Source of the DNA: Armatimonadota bacterium
GTDB taxonomy: Bacteria; Armatimonadota; Fimbriimonadia; Fimbriimonadales; Fimbriimonadaceae
Assembly (NCBI GenBank): GCA_027451905.1
Contig: DAIDHV010000001.1
Location: 224,667-288,666, forward strand
DNA: 64,000 nucleotides
Direction of reading: 5' to 3'
How positions within the stretch are numbered: the stretch's first letter is position 1; each line of letters begins with the position of its first letter. The notes under the pieces are model-generated. The model saw only the letters and a program-made list of their open reading frames with translations, made no database searches and was not told the origin of the DNA. Shown one piece after another: positions 55,348 through 63,751 of this stretch. The position numbers were made by a program, and so were the translations under genes.

Positions 55348-56046
55348 ATGGAGCCGCCAATCCGTCAAGATCAAACCAATAGCTGGTACCGAGAAATTCG
55401 GTCTGTCTTTTTGAAGGAAATTTTAAGTGAAGGAAGGGCACCCCATTCCATTCTAACCGGAGCCCTGTTTAGCCTTATCGCGGTGGTTGCCATCTCGTTG
55501 ACGTCTTATAACCATGCCCTCCAGCCAACACTGGCCTCTGGGCTGCTTTGGGTTGTTTTGCTTTTTGCATCCGTGATGTCCTTGCCAAGGATGATGCTTG
55601 CCGAAGAAGACCTAGGCACTGGCGACCTTTTACGCTTAACCGCCCGCCCTCATTCCATTTTTTGGGGCAAGTTGTTCTTTAATCTTGGCCAGTTGATCAT
55701 CCTGGCGGTTATCTTGTGTCTTTTGTTTGTCTTGTTCAACAATTTGACAGTTCCCCACCCAGGAATTTTTATTTTTGGAGTTCTTGGAGGTTGCACCGCG
55801 GTTAACGCCTCTGTCACACTTGCCGGCGCCCTTTCTGCAAGAGCCTCCAATAGATATGCTCTTTCAACCGCAATTTCCGTCCCCCTCATCTTGCCAATTG
55901 CGTCGTGGGGAGTCTCTGCCGTGAGGACCGGATTTGGCACCGGATTTGTAATGGATGGTCAACACGCAGTGCTGGGGCTCTTCAGCTATGGGATCGCGGC
56001 AAGCGCTGTCGGGCCCTTTATTTACGCTGCAATCTGGAAATCATAA
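55348..56046 (+). CDS. ccmB: heme exporter permease CcmB
   Basis: A 232-residue membrane protein with six hydrophobic helices, the CcmB pattern. An N-terminal cytosolic segment (WYREIRSVFLKEILSEGRAP) precedes the first helix; the block SVMSLPRMMLAEEDLGTGDLLRL after helix 2 is characteristic of CcmB. It forms the membrane part of the CcmAB transporter. In an operon with ccmA upstream and ccmC downstream after 50 bases. Confidence 0.88.
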   Translation: MEPPIRQDQTNSWYREIRSVFLKEILSEGRAPHSILTGALFSLIAVVAISLTSYNHALQPTLASGLLWVVLLFASVMSLPRMMLAEEDLGTGDLLRLTARPHSIFWGKLFFNLGQLIILAVILCLLFVLFNNLTVPHPGIFIFGVLGGCTAVNASVTLAGALSARASNRYALSTAISVPLILPIASWGVSAVRTGFGTGFVMDGQHAVLGLFSYGIAASAVGPFIYAAIWKS

Positions 56047-56096
56047 ATTCTTTTTCATGGAGTTGAGCCGCGTAGCTCAAGTAAACTGGACTGGAA

Positions 56097-56990
56097 ATGG
56101 AGACGGAAGCACCTATTCAGCCGGACTATAATCCGGGTTTAGGGGAAGCAGCAATCAAGGTTTGGCAGAGTGTTTGTCGAACCGGTTCCTCGTGGTGGGC
56201 TGCCTTAGACCGCCCGTTCCAAAAGCTTCAGGCCGCATTAGGGATTAGGATTCTGTTTGGATTCTTTACCGCCTACACCATTTGGCGCAGCTTTACTGTA
56301 TCCGATGATCCCGCTTTTCAGAGACCAGAACTTGCCAGAATCTTTTTTTGGCATTTTCCGTGCCCTATGCTAGCCTCTTGGCTGCTGATTCAGGGTGCCT
56401 ATTACAGCGCAAAATACCTGCGCACCACAAGTCTTTACGACGATGCCAAAGCCTTTGCCGTCTTAAAACTTGGATTTGTTTTTTGCCTGTTGACGATGGC
56501 AACTGGCATTGTCTTTTCGAAGTCAGAATGGGGGGCTTGGTGGCAATGGGACCCTCGCCAAACTTCATTTTTGTTGGTTATCCTTATTTACGGAGCCTAT
56601 TTTGTGTTGCGAGGTGCATACCAAGAGACGGATCGAAAGGCTTCATTTTCTTCTGCCTACGTGATGGCGGCCACACTACCCGCCATGTTTTTAGTGTTTG
56701 TTTTCCCTCGATTGCCCCAAATCAGCACCGAATCTTTGCACCCTACCGACTCAATTCTTGGTGGCCAAATCAGAGGAGGCTATGCCGAAGTGATTTGGCT
56801 GACCCTTTTTGTAACCACCGTCCTCACCGTCTGGCTGTACCGGATCCAAATCCGGCTTGCTGCCATTGAACTAAAAAATCACACCTATGAACTGGAAATA
56901 TCTCGCGGCAGTACCGCCAATGCTCCTGTGGTTCGCCCTATTCGGGTACCTACTAACTCTGGAAGCCAAGGTGAACCGCCTTCGGTCTGA
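56097..56990 (+). CDS. ccmC: cytochrome c maturation protein CcmC
   Basis: Heme-delivery membrane protein of 297 residues with six helices. The tryptophan-rich heme-handling signature GAWWQWDPRQTSFLLVIL lies at about residues 145-162, flanked by histidines in HFPCPM and later loops. It is longer than typical CcmC by an N-terminal cytosolic segment and a polar C-terminal tail (about 265-297). The tail's DNA overlaps the ccmD-like gene in another frame. CcmC attaches heme to CcmE, which is not in the window. Operon ccmABCD. Confidence 0.88.
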   Translation: METEAPIQPDYNPGLGEAAIKVWQSVCRTGSSWWAALDRPFQKLQAALGIRILFGFFTAYTIWRSFTVSDDPAFQRPELARIFFWHFPCPMLASWLLIQGAYYSAKYLRTTSLYDDAKAFAVLKLGFVFCLLTMATGIVFSKSEWGAWWQWDPRQTSFLLVILIYGAYFVLRGAYQETDRKASFSSAYVMAATLPAMFLVFVFPRLPQISTESLHPTDSILGGQIRGGYAEVIWLTLFVTTVLTVWLYRIQIRLAAIELKNHTYELEISRGSTANAPVVRPIRVPTNSGSQGEPPSV

Positions 56991-57021
56991 ACAAGACAAC
57001 AGTCAGTCCAATCCCCGGTAG
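56887..57021 (+). CDS. ccmD: CcmD-like small membrane protein, overlapping ccmC
   Basis: A 44-residue frame starting inside the ccmC 3' end (overlap of about 104 bases, different frame). It has one hydrophobic helix (YLAAVPPMLLWFALFGYLLT), then EAKVNRLRSEQD, a charged cytosolic tail. This is the size and layout of CcmD, which stabilises the CcmABC complex and aids release of holo-CcmE. No other candidate exists nearby, and the gene order fits exactly. Short length limits certainty. Confidence 0.6.
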   Translation: MNWKYLAAVPPMLLWFALFGYLLTLEAKVNRLRSEQDNSQSNPR

Positions 57022-57070
57022 TTCACACCAAAGAGAAAGGACAATGTCGATTGAAGGCGGGTGGAAAGTG

Positions 57071-57097
57071 TTGCCAACTTCGCTTCCGAATTGGCAA
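57071..57097. repeat. inverted repeat after the ccm operon
   Basis: TTGCCAA (57071-57077) and TTGGCAA (57091-57097) form a 7-bp stem with a 13-base loop between the ccm operon and the methyltransferase gene; TTGCCAA recurs at about 57132. It may end ccm transcription or serve as an operator for the methyltransferase gene. No T-run follows immediately. Confidence 0.3.
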
Positions 57098-57155
57098 ACT
57101 CTTCAACTCTCTTTTTGCGGCCACTATTTTTTTGCCAATAGCACCCTTTTAGCCC

Positions 57156-57917
57156 ATGTTTGAACCGACTGATACTCAAGGCCGTGCAACTGCATTTGAG
57201 TCTATTGCCCCCTACTATGACCATCTGATGAGGACAGTTCCCTACCGGATGTGGGTTGGTTATTACTTGTTATTGCTCTCTGTGATTGATTCTCATCCCA
57301 AATCTATTCTGGAAGTCGGATGCGGCACAGGATCGCTCTGCAAGCTCCTTTATGAAGAAGGGTTCGACATGACCGGCCTTGATCTCAGCGAATCCATGAT
57401 TCAAGAAGCCAAGGTTAGGCATAGCCAGTTGCCGATCGAATTTATCCGCTCTGATGCAAGAACTTTTGAACTTAACCGAGTGTTTGACGGGGTTTTCTCG
57501 TTCTTTGATAGCCTCAACAACGTACTGACCCTGAGCGATCTCCAGCAGGCGTTTCAACATATTTACGACCATCTCATCCCCGAAGGAAGTTTTGTGTTTG
57601 ATTTAAACACGCCTTACGCCTTTGAACAAAAGCTTTTTGATCAACGCTCGATGGCCAAAAAAGCAAAGCTGAAATACAACTGGGTGGGAGCCTACGACCC
57701 CCAAACAAAGATCATCAAAGTCAACATGGAGTTTTGGTGGCAGGATAACCACTTTACCGAGGTTCACTTTCAGAGAGCTTATGACCCTGATGAAGTCATT
57801 CCCCTCCTTGAGGCAGTCGGATTCACCTCCATCCGGTGCTACCACAGCTACGGGTTAGAACCTCCTCGAAAGACAAGCGACCGAGTTCATTTTGTTGCCA
57901 AAAAACCCAGTGCTTAA
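57156..57917 (+). CDS. SAM-dependent class I methyltransferase
   Basis: A 253-residue Rossmann-type methyltransferase. Motif I is ILEVGCGTGSLCKLLYEEG (about 51-69), followed by the acidic loop GLDLSESMIQEAK (about 74) and motif II/III IRSDARTFEL and FDGVFSFFDSLNNVL. The 'IAPYYDHLM' start is common to this small-molecule group. A cyclopropane- or UbiE-like substrate type cannot be told apart. It stands between the ccm genes and a convergent S41 peptidase; no functional link is evident. Confidence 0.85.
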   Translation: MFEPTDTQGRATAFESIAPYYDHLMRTVPYRMWVGYYLLLLSVIDSHPKSILEVGCGTGSLCKLLYEEGFDMTGLDLSESMIQEAKVRHSQLPIEFIRSDARTFELNRVFDGVFSFFDSLNNVLTLSDLQQAFQHIYDHLIPEGSFVFDLNTPYAFEQKLFDQRSMAKKAKLKYNWVGAYDPQTKIIKVNMEFWWQDNHFTEVHFQRAYDPDEVIPLLEAVGFTSIRCYHSYGLEPPRKTSDRVHFVAKKPSA

Positions 57918-57927
57918 AACCTAGTAC

Positions 57928-59151
57928 CTACTTTTCTTGCTGGGACTTCTTTTGCATCACTAGCTTCGCCGCTTCTTTGATGCCTGCCTCTAAAGTCATA
58001 TCCTTTCCAGCCGAATTGAATCCAAGGGGCGCAACGATATTGGGGCTGACTCCAACCTTTTCTAATCGTTTGCCGTTTACAAAAACGTCCATGACCGGCA
58101 TTTCTAAATAGCACCAAGAATTAATCCGATTTGGGTAGGTGCCAAGAACGTTCCCAGCCGTTGTTTGCCCAACTAAAACTGCCCTCTTTGAAGTTTTCAT
58201 GATTTGGCTAAACACTTCTTTTGCGCTTCGACAATAGTGATCAATCAGCAGCACAAGCGGCTTGCTGTATCCAAAATGCTCCGTTGTTTCCACGCCATTG
58301 GTTTTCCAACCCAAATTGATGTCGGGCAGAAAAAACGGGTTGCCGTACCCTTCCGGTCTGCCTCCAAACCCTCCTCGATCATCAAGAATAAAGGCGTCGG
58401 TGTGATAAAGGTTTCCAAGGACTGCCGATTGCAGAACAGCGGCAAAGGATTGCGAGGCCTGAGTCCACAAGTGGATGTAGCCAATCTTCAAACCATCGGC
58501 ATGGATGATTCTTTCGCTGTCTCGGGTCGCTTGCAAAAACTGATCCATGGACTGGTCTTTGCTGCCAATCACGGTGATCTGAAGGGTCTTGCTCCCTCGT
58601 TTGGCATCGAGCACCACCTTTTTCCCTTCCTTGCCTTCAAAAGATTCCACCGGAGAAAAGGACATGCCATCCGCTTTCACTACCAAATCGCCCTCTCTTA
58701 AACCGGCTTTGAAAGCACTTGTGCCGTCTAATACAAACGCAGTCACCCACCCATTGTCTGTTTTTGTAAAGTAGGCGCCGCAATTGGGCATGGATTCAGC
58801 ATTGGATCCACGAGCCAGGCCGTCAAACAAGTAATAGCCTTGGTCTCGCTTTACATAAACCGCAAAATGGCTGTCATTAAACTTATTGATGAACTCTTCA
58901 ACCCGATTCCTAAAGTCCTTATCGTTAGTTGAGGCTTCAACGGAGGGCCCAAACTCATTTTCCCACTTTTTGATCTGCCCATGAATCTGTTTGTGATCAA
59001 ACAGCTGGGTTTCAATCGCTTTTGAAATCTTTTGCCAAGCCTCTTTGTAGTTATGAGGAGCCGACTTTGGTTTCTTGCTTTGCACAGAAGCATGAACAAT
59101 GGATCGAAGGTTAAAGCTTGGTTGAACCGTGAGTATCGTGGCAAGAAACAT
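57928..59151 (-). CDS. exported S41-family peptidase
   Basis: A 407-residue protein with a short hydrophobic N-terminus that may be a signal. A helical N-terminal part (about 30-115) precedes a PDZ-like domain (VTAFVLDGTSAFKAGLREGDLVVKADG, about 135-162) and the S41 protease domain from about 225 (IGYIHLWTQASQSF). The serine region reads IDHYCRSAKEVFSQIMK, with the candidate nucleophile after CR. The catalytic lysine expected in a GKG-type loop is not present: the loop reads GQTTAGNVLGTYPN, the pattern of the tricorn/IRBP-like S41 branch rather than CtpA. It might use a different dyad or be inactive. Divergent from rplA. Confidence 0.75.
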   Translation of the reverse strand: MFLATILTVQPSFNLRSIVHASVQSKKPKSAPHNYKEAWQKISKAIETQLFDHKQIHGQIKKWENEFGPSVEASTNDKDFRNRVEEFINKFNDSHFAVYVKRDQGYYLFDGLARGSNAESMPNCGAYFTKTDNGWVTAFVLDGTSAFKAGLREGDLVVKADGMSFSPVESFEGKEGKKVVLDAKRGSKTLQITVIGSKDQSMDQFLQATRDSERIIHADGLKIGYIHLWTQASQSFAAVLQSAVLGNLYHTDAFILDDRGGFGGRPEGYGNPFFLPDINLGWKTNGVETTEHFGYSKPLVLLIDHYCRSAKEVFSQIMKTSKRAVLVGQTTAGNVLGTYPNRINSWCYLEMPVMDVFVNGKRLEKVGVSPNIVAPLGFNSAGKDMTLEAGIKEAAKLVMQKKSQQEK

Positions 59152-59193
59152 AGAAGAAATCTACCCAAAAGAGGTAATCTTGAAGTTATGGGA

Positions 59194-59212
59194 GATGTGC
59201 ACAACGCACATC
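59194..59212 (+). promoter_or_regulatory. hairpin in the rplA leader
   Basis: GATGTGC (59194-59200) and GCACATC (59206-59212) pair perfectly around an ACAAC loop, 21 bases before the rplA start and just upstream of its GGAGGT. L1 often represses its own mRNA by binding a leader hairpin that mimics its 23S rRNA site; this hairpin is a candidate, unproven. Confidence 0.4.
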
Positions 59213-59233
59213 GTTTGACCACGGAGGTAACTC

Positions 59234-59953
59234 TTGAGAAAAAATACAAAATCTAAAAGCCATTCCCCTCGTTATCTAGCTCTCGCTAAAGAAGTCAGCA
59301 AAGACAATTTCCTGACGGTCGAGGACGCCATCAAGCAAGTCAAATCAACTGCTAACGCCAAGTTTGTGGAATCGGTTGACCTTGCCATCAAACTGGGGGT
59401 TGATCCTCGCAAGAACGATCAAAATGTGCGTGGAATCACCACGATTCCCCATGGCACCGGCAAATCCCGAAAGATTGCGGTGCTTGCCAAGGGCGATCAG
59501 GCCAAAGCCGCTGAAGAAGCCGGAGCCGATACGGTTGGCGGAGAAGAATTGATCACGAAGATTCAAAATGGATTTCGGGATTTTGATGTGGTTCTGGCCG
59601 CCGAAGATATGGCAACCCAAATTGGAAAAATCGGAAGGCTTTTGGGCCCCAAGACCCCCAACAAAAGAAACGGAACTGTCACCAACAACCTTGCCGCTAC
59701 CGTTAAAGAAATTAAATCGGCAACCCGTGTTGAGTACAGAACAGACAAAGAAGGTGTCATGCACCTGATCATTGGCAAAGTCAGCTATACCGATCAACAA
59801 CTCATGGAAAACTTCATGGCCGTGTTTGGAGCCGTGATCAAAGCCAAGCCAAGTTCGGCAAAGGGCAAATACGTCCATTCCATCACCCTAAGTTCAACAA
59901 TGGGGCCCGGAATAAAGGTGGACGCGAACCTTGCCACAAAGCTAGTTAGCTAG
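59234..59953 (+). CDS. rplA: 50S ribosomal protein L1
   Basis: A 239-residue L1 protein, standard length. The N-terminal domain (SVDLAIKLGVDPRKNDQNVRG) and the conserved GRLLGPKTPNKRNGTVTNNL and VEYRTDKEGVMHLIIGK blocks are clear. The start is TTG at 59234, supported by GGAGGT six bases upstream. rplK, rplJ and rplL, its usual partners, are not in the window; the next gene is msrB. It may therefore be transcribed alone, with its own leader hairpin. Confidence 0.95.
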   Translation: MRKNTKSKSHSPRYLALAKEVSKDNFLTVEDAIKQVKSTANAKFVESVDLAIKLGVDPRKNDQNVRGITTIPHGTGKSRKIAVLAKGDQAKAAEEAGADTVGGEELITKIQNGFRDFDVVLAAEDMATQIGKIGRLLGPKTPNKRNGTVTNNLAATVKEIKSATRVEYRTDKEGVMHLIIGKVSYTDQQLMENFMAVFGAVIKAKPSSAKGKYVHSITLSSTMGPGIKVDANLATKLVS

Positions 59954-60006
59954 TTTTTGAGAAAATCTAGAATTCTTCTGACGAAGATTGACCCAGATGG
60001 TGCGTT

Positions 60007-60603
60007 ATGATCTTCATGCGCACCATTTTTTTGGCAATCATCGCAAGTTCCGCCGCATTAGCATCAAGCGCCCTTTTGTTTTTACCCGGGCATCATCCAA
60101 ATCCGGCTCCCACTCACCTTGTGAACACGCTAAAAGGTGAGAAATTAAATGCTCATGGGGAATACTCTGTGACGCCTAAAGTTTTTAAGGTCGAACATTC
60201 CGAGGCCTCTTGGAAGAAAATGCTCGGTCCCGCTAGATTCGAAATCCTCCGCAAAGCTGGCACCGAAGAGGCCTTTACCGGCAAGCTTTTGAATGAGCAT
60301 GGCTACGGAGTTTTTGTGTGCGCCGCCTGTGGTCAGCCACTCTTTAAATCCACCACGAAGTTTGACAGCGGCACGGGCTGGCCAAGTTTTTGGAAAGCAC
60401 TGCCCGGAGCCGTGATCGAGCGCCCCGATGATTCGCTAGGAATGGAACGCACAGAGGTCATCTGTTCGCGGTGTGGAAGCCACCTCGGCCACGTTTTTGA
60501 TGATGGTCCCAACCCCACCGGGCTCCGCTATTGCATGAATTCTCTCGCATTGAAATTCCACCCCGAAAAGAAGCCGCATTCTGTAAAACAAGCTAAGAGG
60601 TAA
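60007..60603 (+). CDS. msrB: exported peptide-methionine (R)-S-oxide reductase
   Basis: Reduces R-methionine sulfoxide in damaged proteins. Zinc cysteines CAAC (Cys105, 108) and CSRC (Cys153, 156) and the catalytic Cys176 in LRYCMNS are all present, with TGWPSFW and GHVFDDGPNPTGLRYC as family blocks. An N-terminal hydrophobic signal (about 5-26) suggests a periplasmic or membrane-bound location, where it repairs envelope proteins. Length is 198 including the signal. Its stop codon directly precedes the RHS frame, which starts with no spacer. Confidence 0.92.
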   Translation: MIFMRTIFLAIIASSAALASSALLFLPGHHPNPAPTHLVNTLKGEKLNAHGEYSVTPKVFKVEHSEASWKKMLGPARFEILRKAGTEEAFTGKLLNEHGYGVFVCAACGQPLFKSTTKFDSGTGWPSFWKALPGAVIERPDDSLGMERTEVICSRCGSHLGHVFDDGPNPTGLRYCMNSLALKFHPEKKPHSVKQAKR

Positions 60604-60722
60604 AACTGAAATTTGCCAATGGCGGTATTGTCACCAACACATTTGATAGCCTCAGCCGCACCCTTTCGACCACCGACCAGCTTGGCAGGACGACTTCATA
60701 CGCATACGACGCAGGCGATCAT

Positions 60723-63356
60723 GTGATCTCTGTCCAAAACCCGCTGGCGGAAGTCTCCACGTTCATTTACGATGGCTGCCTTTTGCAAGCAGAAGTGAAT
60801 CCACTGAACCAAAGAACCACGTACACATATGGCAGGTTTAACCGTCGAACCTTGGTGGAAAATGCCCTCGGATTCGTCACTACGACCAACTACGATTCGA
60901 TGGGCTACCCCATTGCGTTTATAGATGCCAATGGCAACGTGAACACAACAACCTATGACCTCGCTCATAGGGTCATTGCCCAAACCGATCCTCTTGGTTA
61001 CGTAACCACCTTCGGTTACGATTCGGCTGGGCGACAGAACCAAGTCACCAACCCGCTGGGATTCATCACAACTTCCGTATTCAGCGCCCGTGATCTCATT
61101 GCCTCTATTGATGCCCTTGGCAACCGCACCAGTTACAGCTATGACGCCATGGCAAGGCGAACCGCGATCGAAGACCCCCGCGGCTACCGATCTACAAGCC
61201 AGTATGACCTTGCCGGGCAGGTCACCACAACAATAGACGCCTTGGGGCATAGCACAACCTACGGCTACAACCTGAACGGCGGACAAATTCTTGTCACCGA
61301 TCCCCTCGGCAATTCCAGCCAAACCGTATACTTTTCCAACTCCAATCAGGTTCAAGCCACTGTAGACGCCCTTAGCAACCGAACCACCTACACCGTTGAT
61401 CTTGCCGGACAGCAAACCGCACGTCAAGACGCCAATGGCAACATCATTTCCTTTGGTTACGATCTTGCCGGAAGGCAAACCGTCATCCAAAACGAACTTG
61501 GCTACTCCACAACCACCTCCTACGACGCGGCGGGACGCCCCTCCACCATCATCGATGCCAATGGCTGGCTCCGCACCCTCACCTTTGATGCAGTCGGACA
61601 AGAACTTGTGATCGCTTACGCCGATGGCTCTGCCGTGACCTCCGCCTACGACCCAGTTGGCAATCGCACGACAATGATGGACTGGGGAGGCACCAGCACC
61701 TATGCCTTTTCAGCCCGAAACGAACTTCTTGTTGCGTCCACTCCAACCGGCTACCCGCAGTCTTATAGCTATGATCCGGTGGGAAACAGGGGCGGTTTGG
61801 TAAATCCAGACGGCACACTAGTGACCTACTCTTACAATGGCAATAACGCCCTGACTACCCAACAGCTTCCGGGCGGAAGAACCTACACCACCCAATACGA
61901 TTCGGCTAGCAACCCCACAACCATTCTCTTTAACGGAGGTCAAAGGTTGATGAGCTATGATGGACTTGGCAGGGTGATCACTCAAACTGAATACCGGGGA
62001 GTGAATGTGATCTCCACCATCACCGATGGCTATGACGCAGGTGGCAGAAAGGTCAGCCAGACAAGGGATGCTAATACAACTTTGTATTCTTATGATGCCA
62101 TCAACCGTCTCACCGGCCAAAGCCTTTCTGGTGCGGCTGCAACCTACAGCTATGATAATATTGGCAACCAAACCCTAAAGTGGCAAGAAGGCTCTAGCCC
62201 GATGACAATGAGTTATGATCCTGCCTCTCGGCTGACGACGATGGTTCAGGGTAGCAATACGACCACGTATGGGTATGACAATAATGGCAATACGACCATT
62301 GAGTCGATCCCTGGTGGCTCGACTTATTACGCGTACGATTATGATCCTAGGAATCGTTTGACCGCGTATAATCTGGAGACCGGTGGCAGTACCTTGCCAA
62401 TTGCGACGATTTCCTATGATGGAGACGGGCTGAGGCGAACCAAATGGGCGAGTTTAAACGTAACAACCTATATCTGGGATGGAGTGGATTATTTGGCAGA
62501 GGAAACCGGAGCGGCCCTTGATGTAGTTTATGCAACTGTGAATGGGCAATTGGCTGAAGAGAACAGGGGTGGGACGGTGACCGAATATGTTCCTGACACC
62601 TTGGGATCGGTGATCCAAACCACAAACGCCTCCGGAGCCCAAACTTCTTCTGCCTATTACTGGCCCTATGGAGAAACTAGAACTTCCACCGGAACTAACC
62701 CCAGCCCGTGGAACTTCGTGGGCACTTTTGGCTACTACATGGATTACCCCAGCCTGGCAAGTGGCCCGCCGCAAAGATATTACATTCGCGCCAGAGACTA
62801 CCGCCCCGATCTCTCCCGCTGGCTCACCACCGACCCCCTCTGGCCAATTGAGGCTTCTTATAGCTACTCGAACCTAGACCCCGTTGGTCTGCTGGACCCT
62901 TCTGGGGAAAAATGCCGATCTTTTGTCACTCAGCTAAGCGACCATAGCTGGAAAAAGGTTACAAACTGCAATCGAAGGGAGTATCTGGTATTCCACCTAA
63001 CCTTTCCATGCATGAAGATCGACCCATATTTTTGCTTCCCTCCATTTATACCGGGTCTGTGCCATGAAACCATATCAATTCCATGCGACATCACTGACAT
63101 TACGACAGAGTATCACATAAGCAGGGTCTCGAGGGACAAATTACAGGGGCTGTGCGATCTCTACAGTGGCTTTGGAGTTGCGGCGTGTGTCAGAGCTGGA
63201 GGGGGGCCACTTTGCTTGTTACTACCCGTCCTGTGCTTTCTCGGTCACAACTCTTGCGTCAACCCCGATGGGAGCCAGTGCTTTAAATTTAGGTCGAGGT
63301 TTAATCCCTGTATGTGGCAGGGCGGGCCGGGTTCTGGGTTCACGGGTTGCTGTTGA
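60723..63356 (+). CDS. RHS/YD-repeat protein with cysteine-rich C-terminal tip (5'-truncated)
   Basis: A long RHS protein of at least 877 residues from the GTG at 60723. The same frame, with good YD-repeat sequence, is open back to about 60603 and beyond into msrB without an ATG; a CTG at 60606 has AAGAGG five bases upstream. The usual N-terminal RHS regions are therefore missing. The body is about 20 tandem YD repeats of roughly 21 residues (DLAGRQTVIQNELGYSTTTS type). A conserved core closes it (RYYIRARDYRPDLSRWLTTDP; NLDPVGLLDPSG, to residue 728). The 149-residue tip that follows has 15 cysteines and one hydrophobic stretch (GGPLCLLLPVLCFLG), and resembles no toxin I know. The stop overlaps the next start as TGATG. 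Confidence 0.85.
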   Translation: MISVQNPLAEVSTFIYDGCLLQAEVNPLNQRTTYTYGRFNRRTLVENALGFVTTTNYDSMGYPIAFIDANGNVNTTTYDLAHRVIAQTDPLGYVTTFGYDSAGRQNQVTNPLGFITTSVFSARDLIASIDALGNRTSYSYDAMARRTAIEDPRGYRSTSQYDLAGQVTTTIDALGHSTTYGYNLNGGQILVTDPLGNSSQTVYFSNSNQVQATVDALSNRTTYTVDLAGQQTARQDANGNIISFGYDLAGRQTVIQNELGYSTTTSYDAAGRPSTIIDANGWLRTLTFDAVGQELVIAYADGSAVTSAYDPVGNRTTMMDWGGTSTYAFSARNELLVASTPTGYPQSYSYDPVGNRGGLVNPDGTLVTYSYNGNNALTTQQLPGGRTYTTQYDSASNPTTILFNGGQRLMSYDGLGRVITQTEYRGVNVISTITDGYDAGGRKVSQTRDANTTLYSYDAINRLTGQSLSGAAATYSYDNIGNQTLKWQEGSSPMTMSYDPASRLTTMVQGSNTTTYGYDNNGNTTIESIPGGSTYYAYDYDPRNRLTAYNLETGGSTLPIATISYDGDGLRRTKWASLNVTTYIWDGVDYLAEETGAALDVVYATVNGQLAEENRGGTVTEYVPDTLGSVIQTTNASGAQTSSAYYWPYGETRTSTGTNPSPWNFVGTFGYYMDYPSLASGPPQRYYIRARDYRPDLSRWLTTDPLWPIEASYSYSNLDPVGLLDPSGEKCRSFVTQLSDHSWKKVTNCNRREYLVFHLTFPCMKIDPYFCFPPFIPGLCHETISIPCDITDITTEYHISRVSRDKLQGLCDLYSGFGVAACVRAGGGPLCLLLPVLCFLGHNSCVNPDGSQCFKFRSRFNPCMWQGGPGSGFTGCC

Positions 63357-63751
63357 TGGTCCTAAGAATAAAACGACTCACTTTAGTGCTTGCATCGGCA
63401 ATTTGCTACTATGCTATGTGCCTGCGTTATGGTCAAGCGGTTTCAAAGGGGCAGATGGGAACCCTGATCAGTATCATCCTCTATGTGATCGGCATAATAC
63501 TTTTTAGCACCGTTTGTAGCCAATTAATTAAGCGCTGGGACATTAAGCAGGTCAGCACCTATCGCGCAGCCTATTATCATGTAGGTATGAGCAATGCGGC
63601 GTTGGTTTGTTGCGCCACCTTTAAGTTGCAATGGATGGCTCCATGCTTTCTATTGACTTTTGTCTTTGCCATTCCTTTTATTGGTGATTATTTGGACAAG
63701 GGTCTTCCACCTCTTGGTAGGTCAAGGGATAAGATTCGGGTATTTTACTAA
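63356..63751 (+). CDS. small multi-span membrane protein, candidate RHS immunity partner
   Basis: A 131-residue protein starting at the ATG that overlaps the RHS stop (TGATG), so its translation depends on that of the RHS gene. It has four hydrophobic segments (LTLVLASAICYYAMCL; GTLISIILYVIGIILFSTV; NAALVCCATF; CFLLTFVFAIPFIGDYL), a basic first loop (SQLIKRWDIKQ) and a short basic tail (GRSRDKIRVFY). In RHS loci the gene directly after the tip usually encodes immunity, and membrane immunity proteins accompany pore-forming or lipid-directed toxins. No family match is recognised; the role is inferred from position only. Confidence 0.6.
   Translation: MVLRIKRLTLVLASAICYYAMCLRYGQAVSKGQMGTLISIILYVIGIILFSTVCSQLIKRWDIKQVSTYRAAYYHVGMSNAALVCCATFKLQWMAPCFLLTFVFAIPFIGDYLDKGLPPLGRSRDKIRVFY

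Noticed and set aside
57044-57162. A 38-codon frame before the methyltransferase gene.
   Set aside because: It covers an inverted repeat and T-rich DNA, has a poorly spaced ribosome site, and resembles leader sequence rather than protein.
60696-61601. A 301-codon minus-strand frame across the RHS repeats.
   Set aside because: It is the antisense of the YD repeats; long shadow frames are common in repetitive genes, and the plus-strand frame has clear RHS sequence.
61818-62171. Further minus-strand frame over the RHS gene.
   Set aside because: Antisense shadow of the repeats, with no ribosome site or family features.
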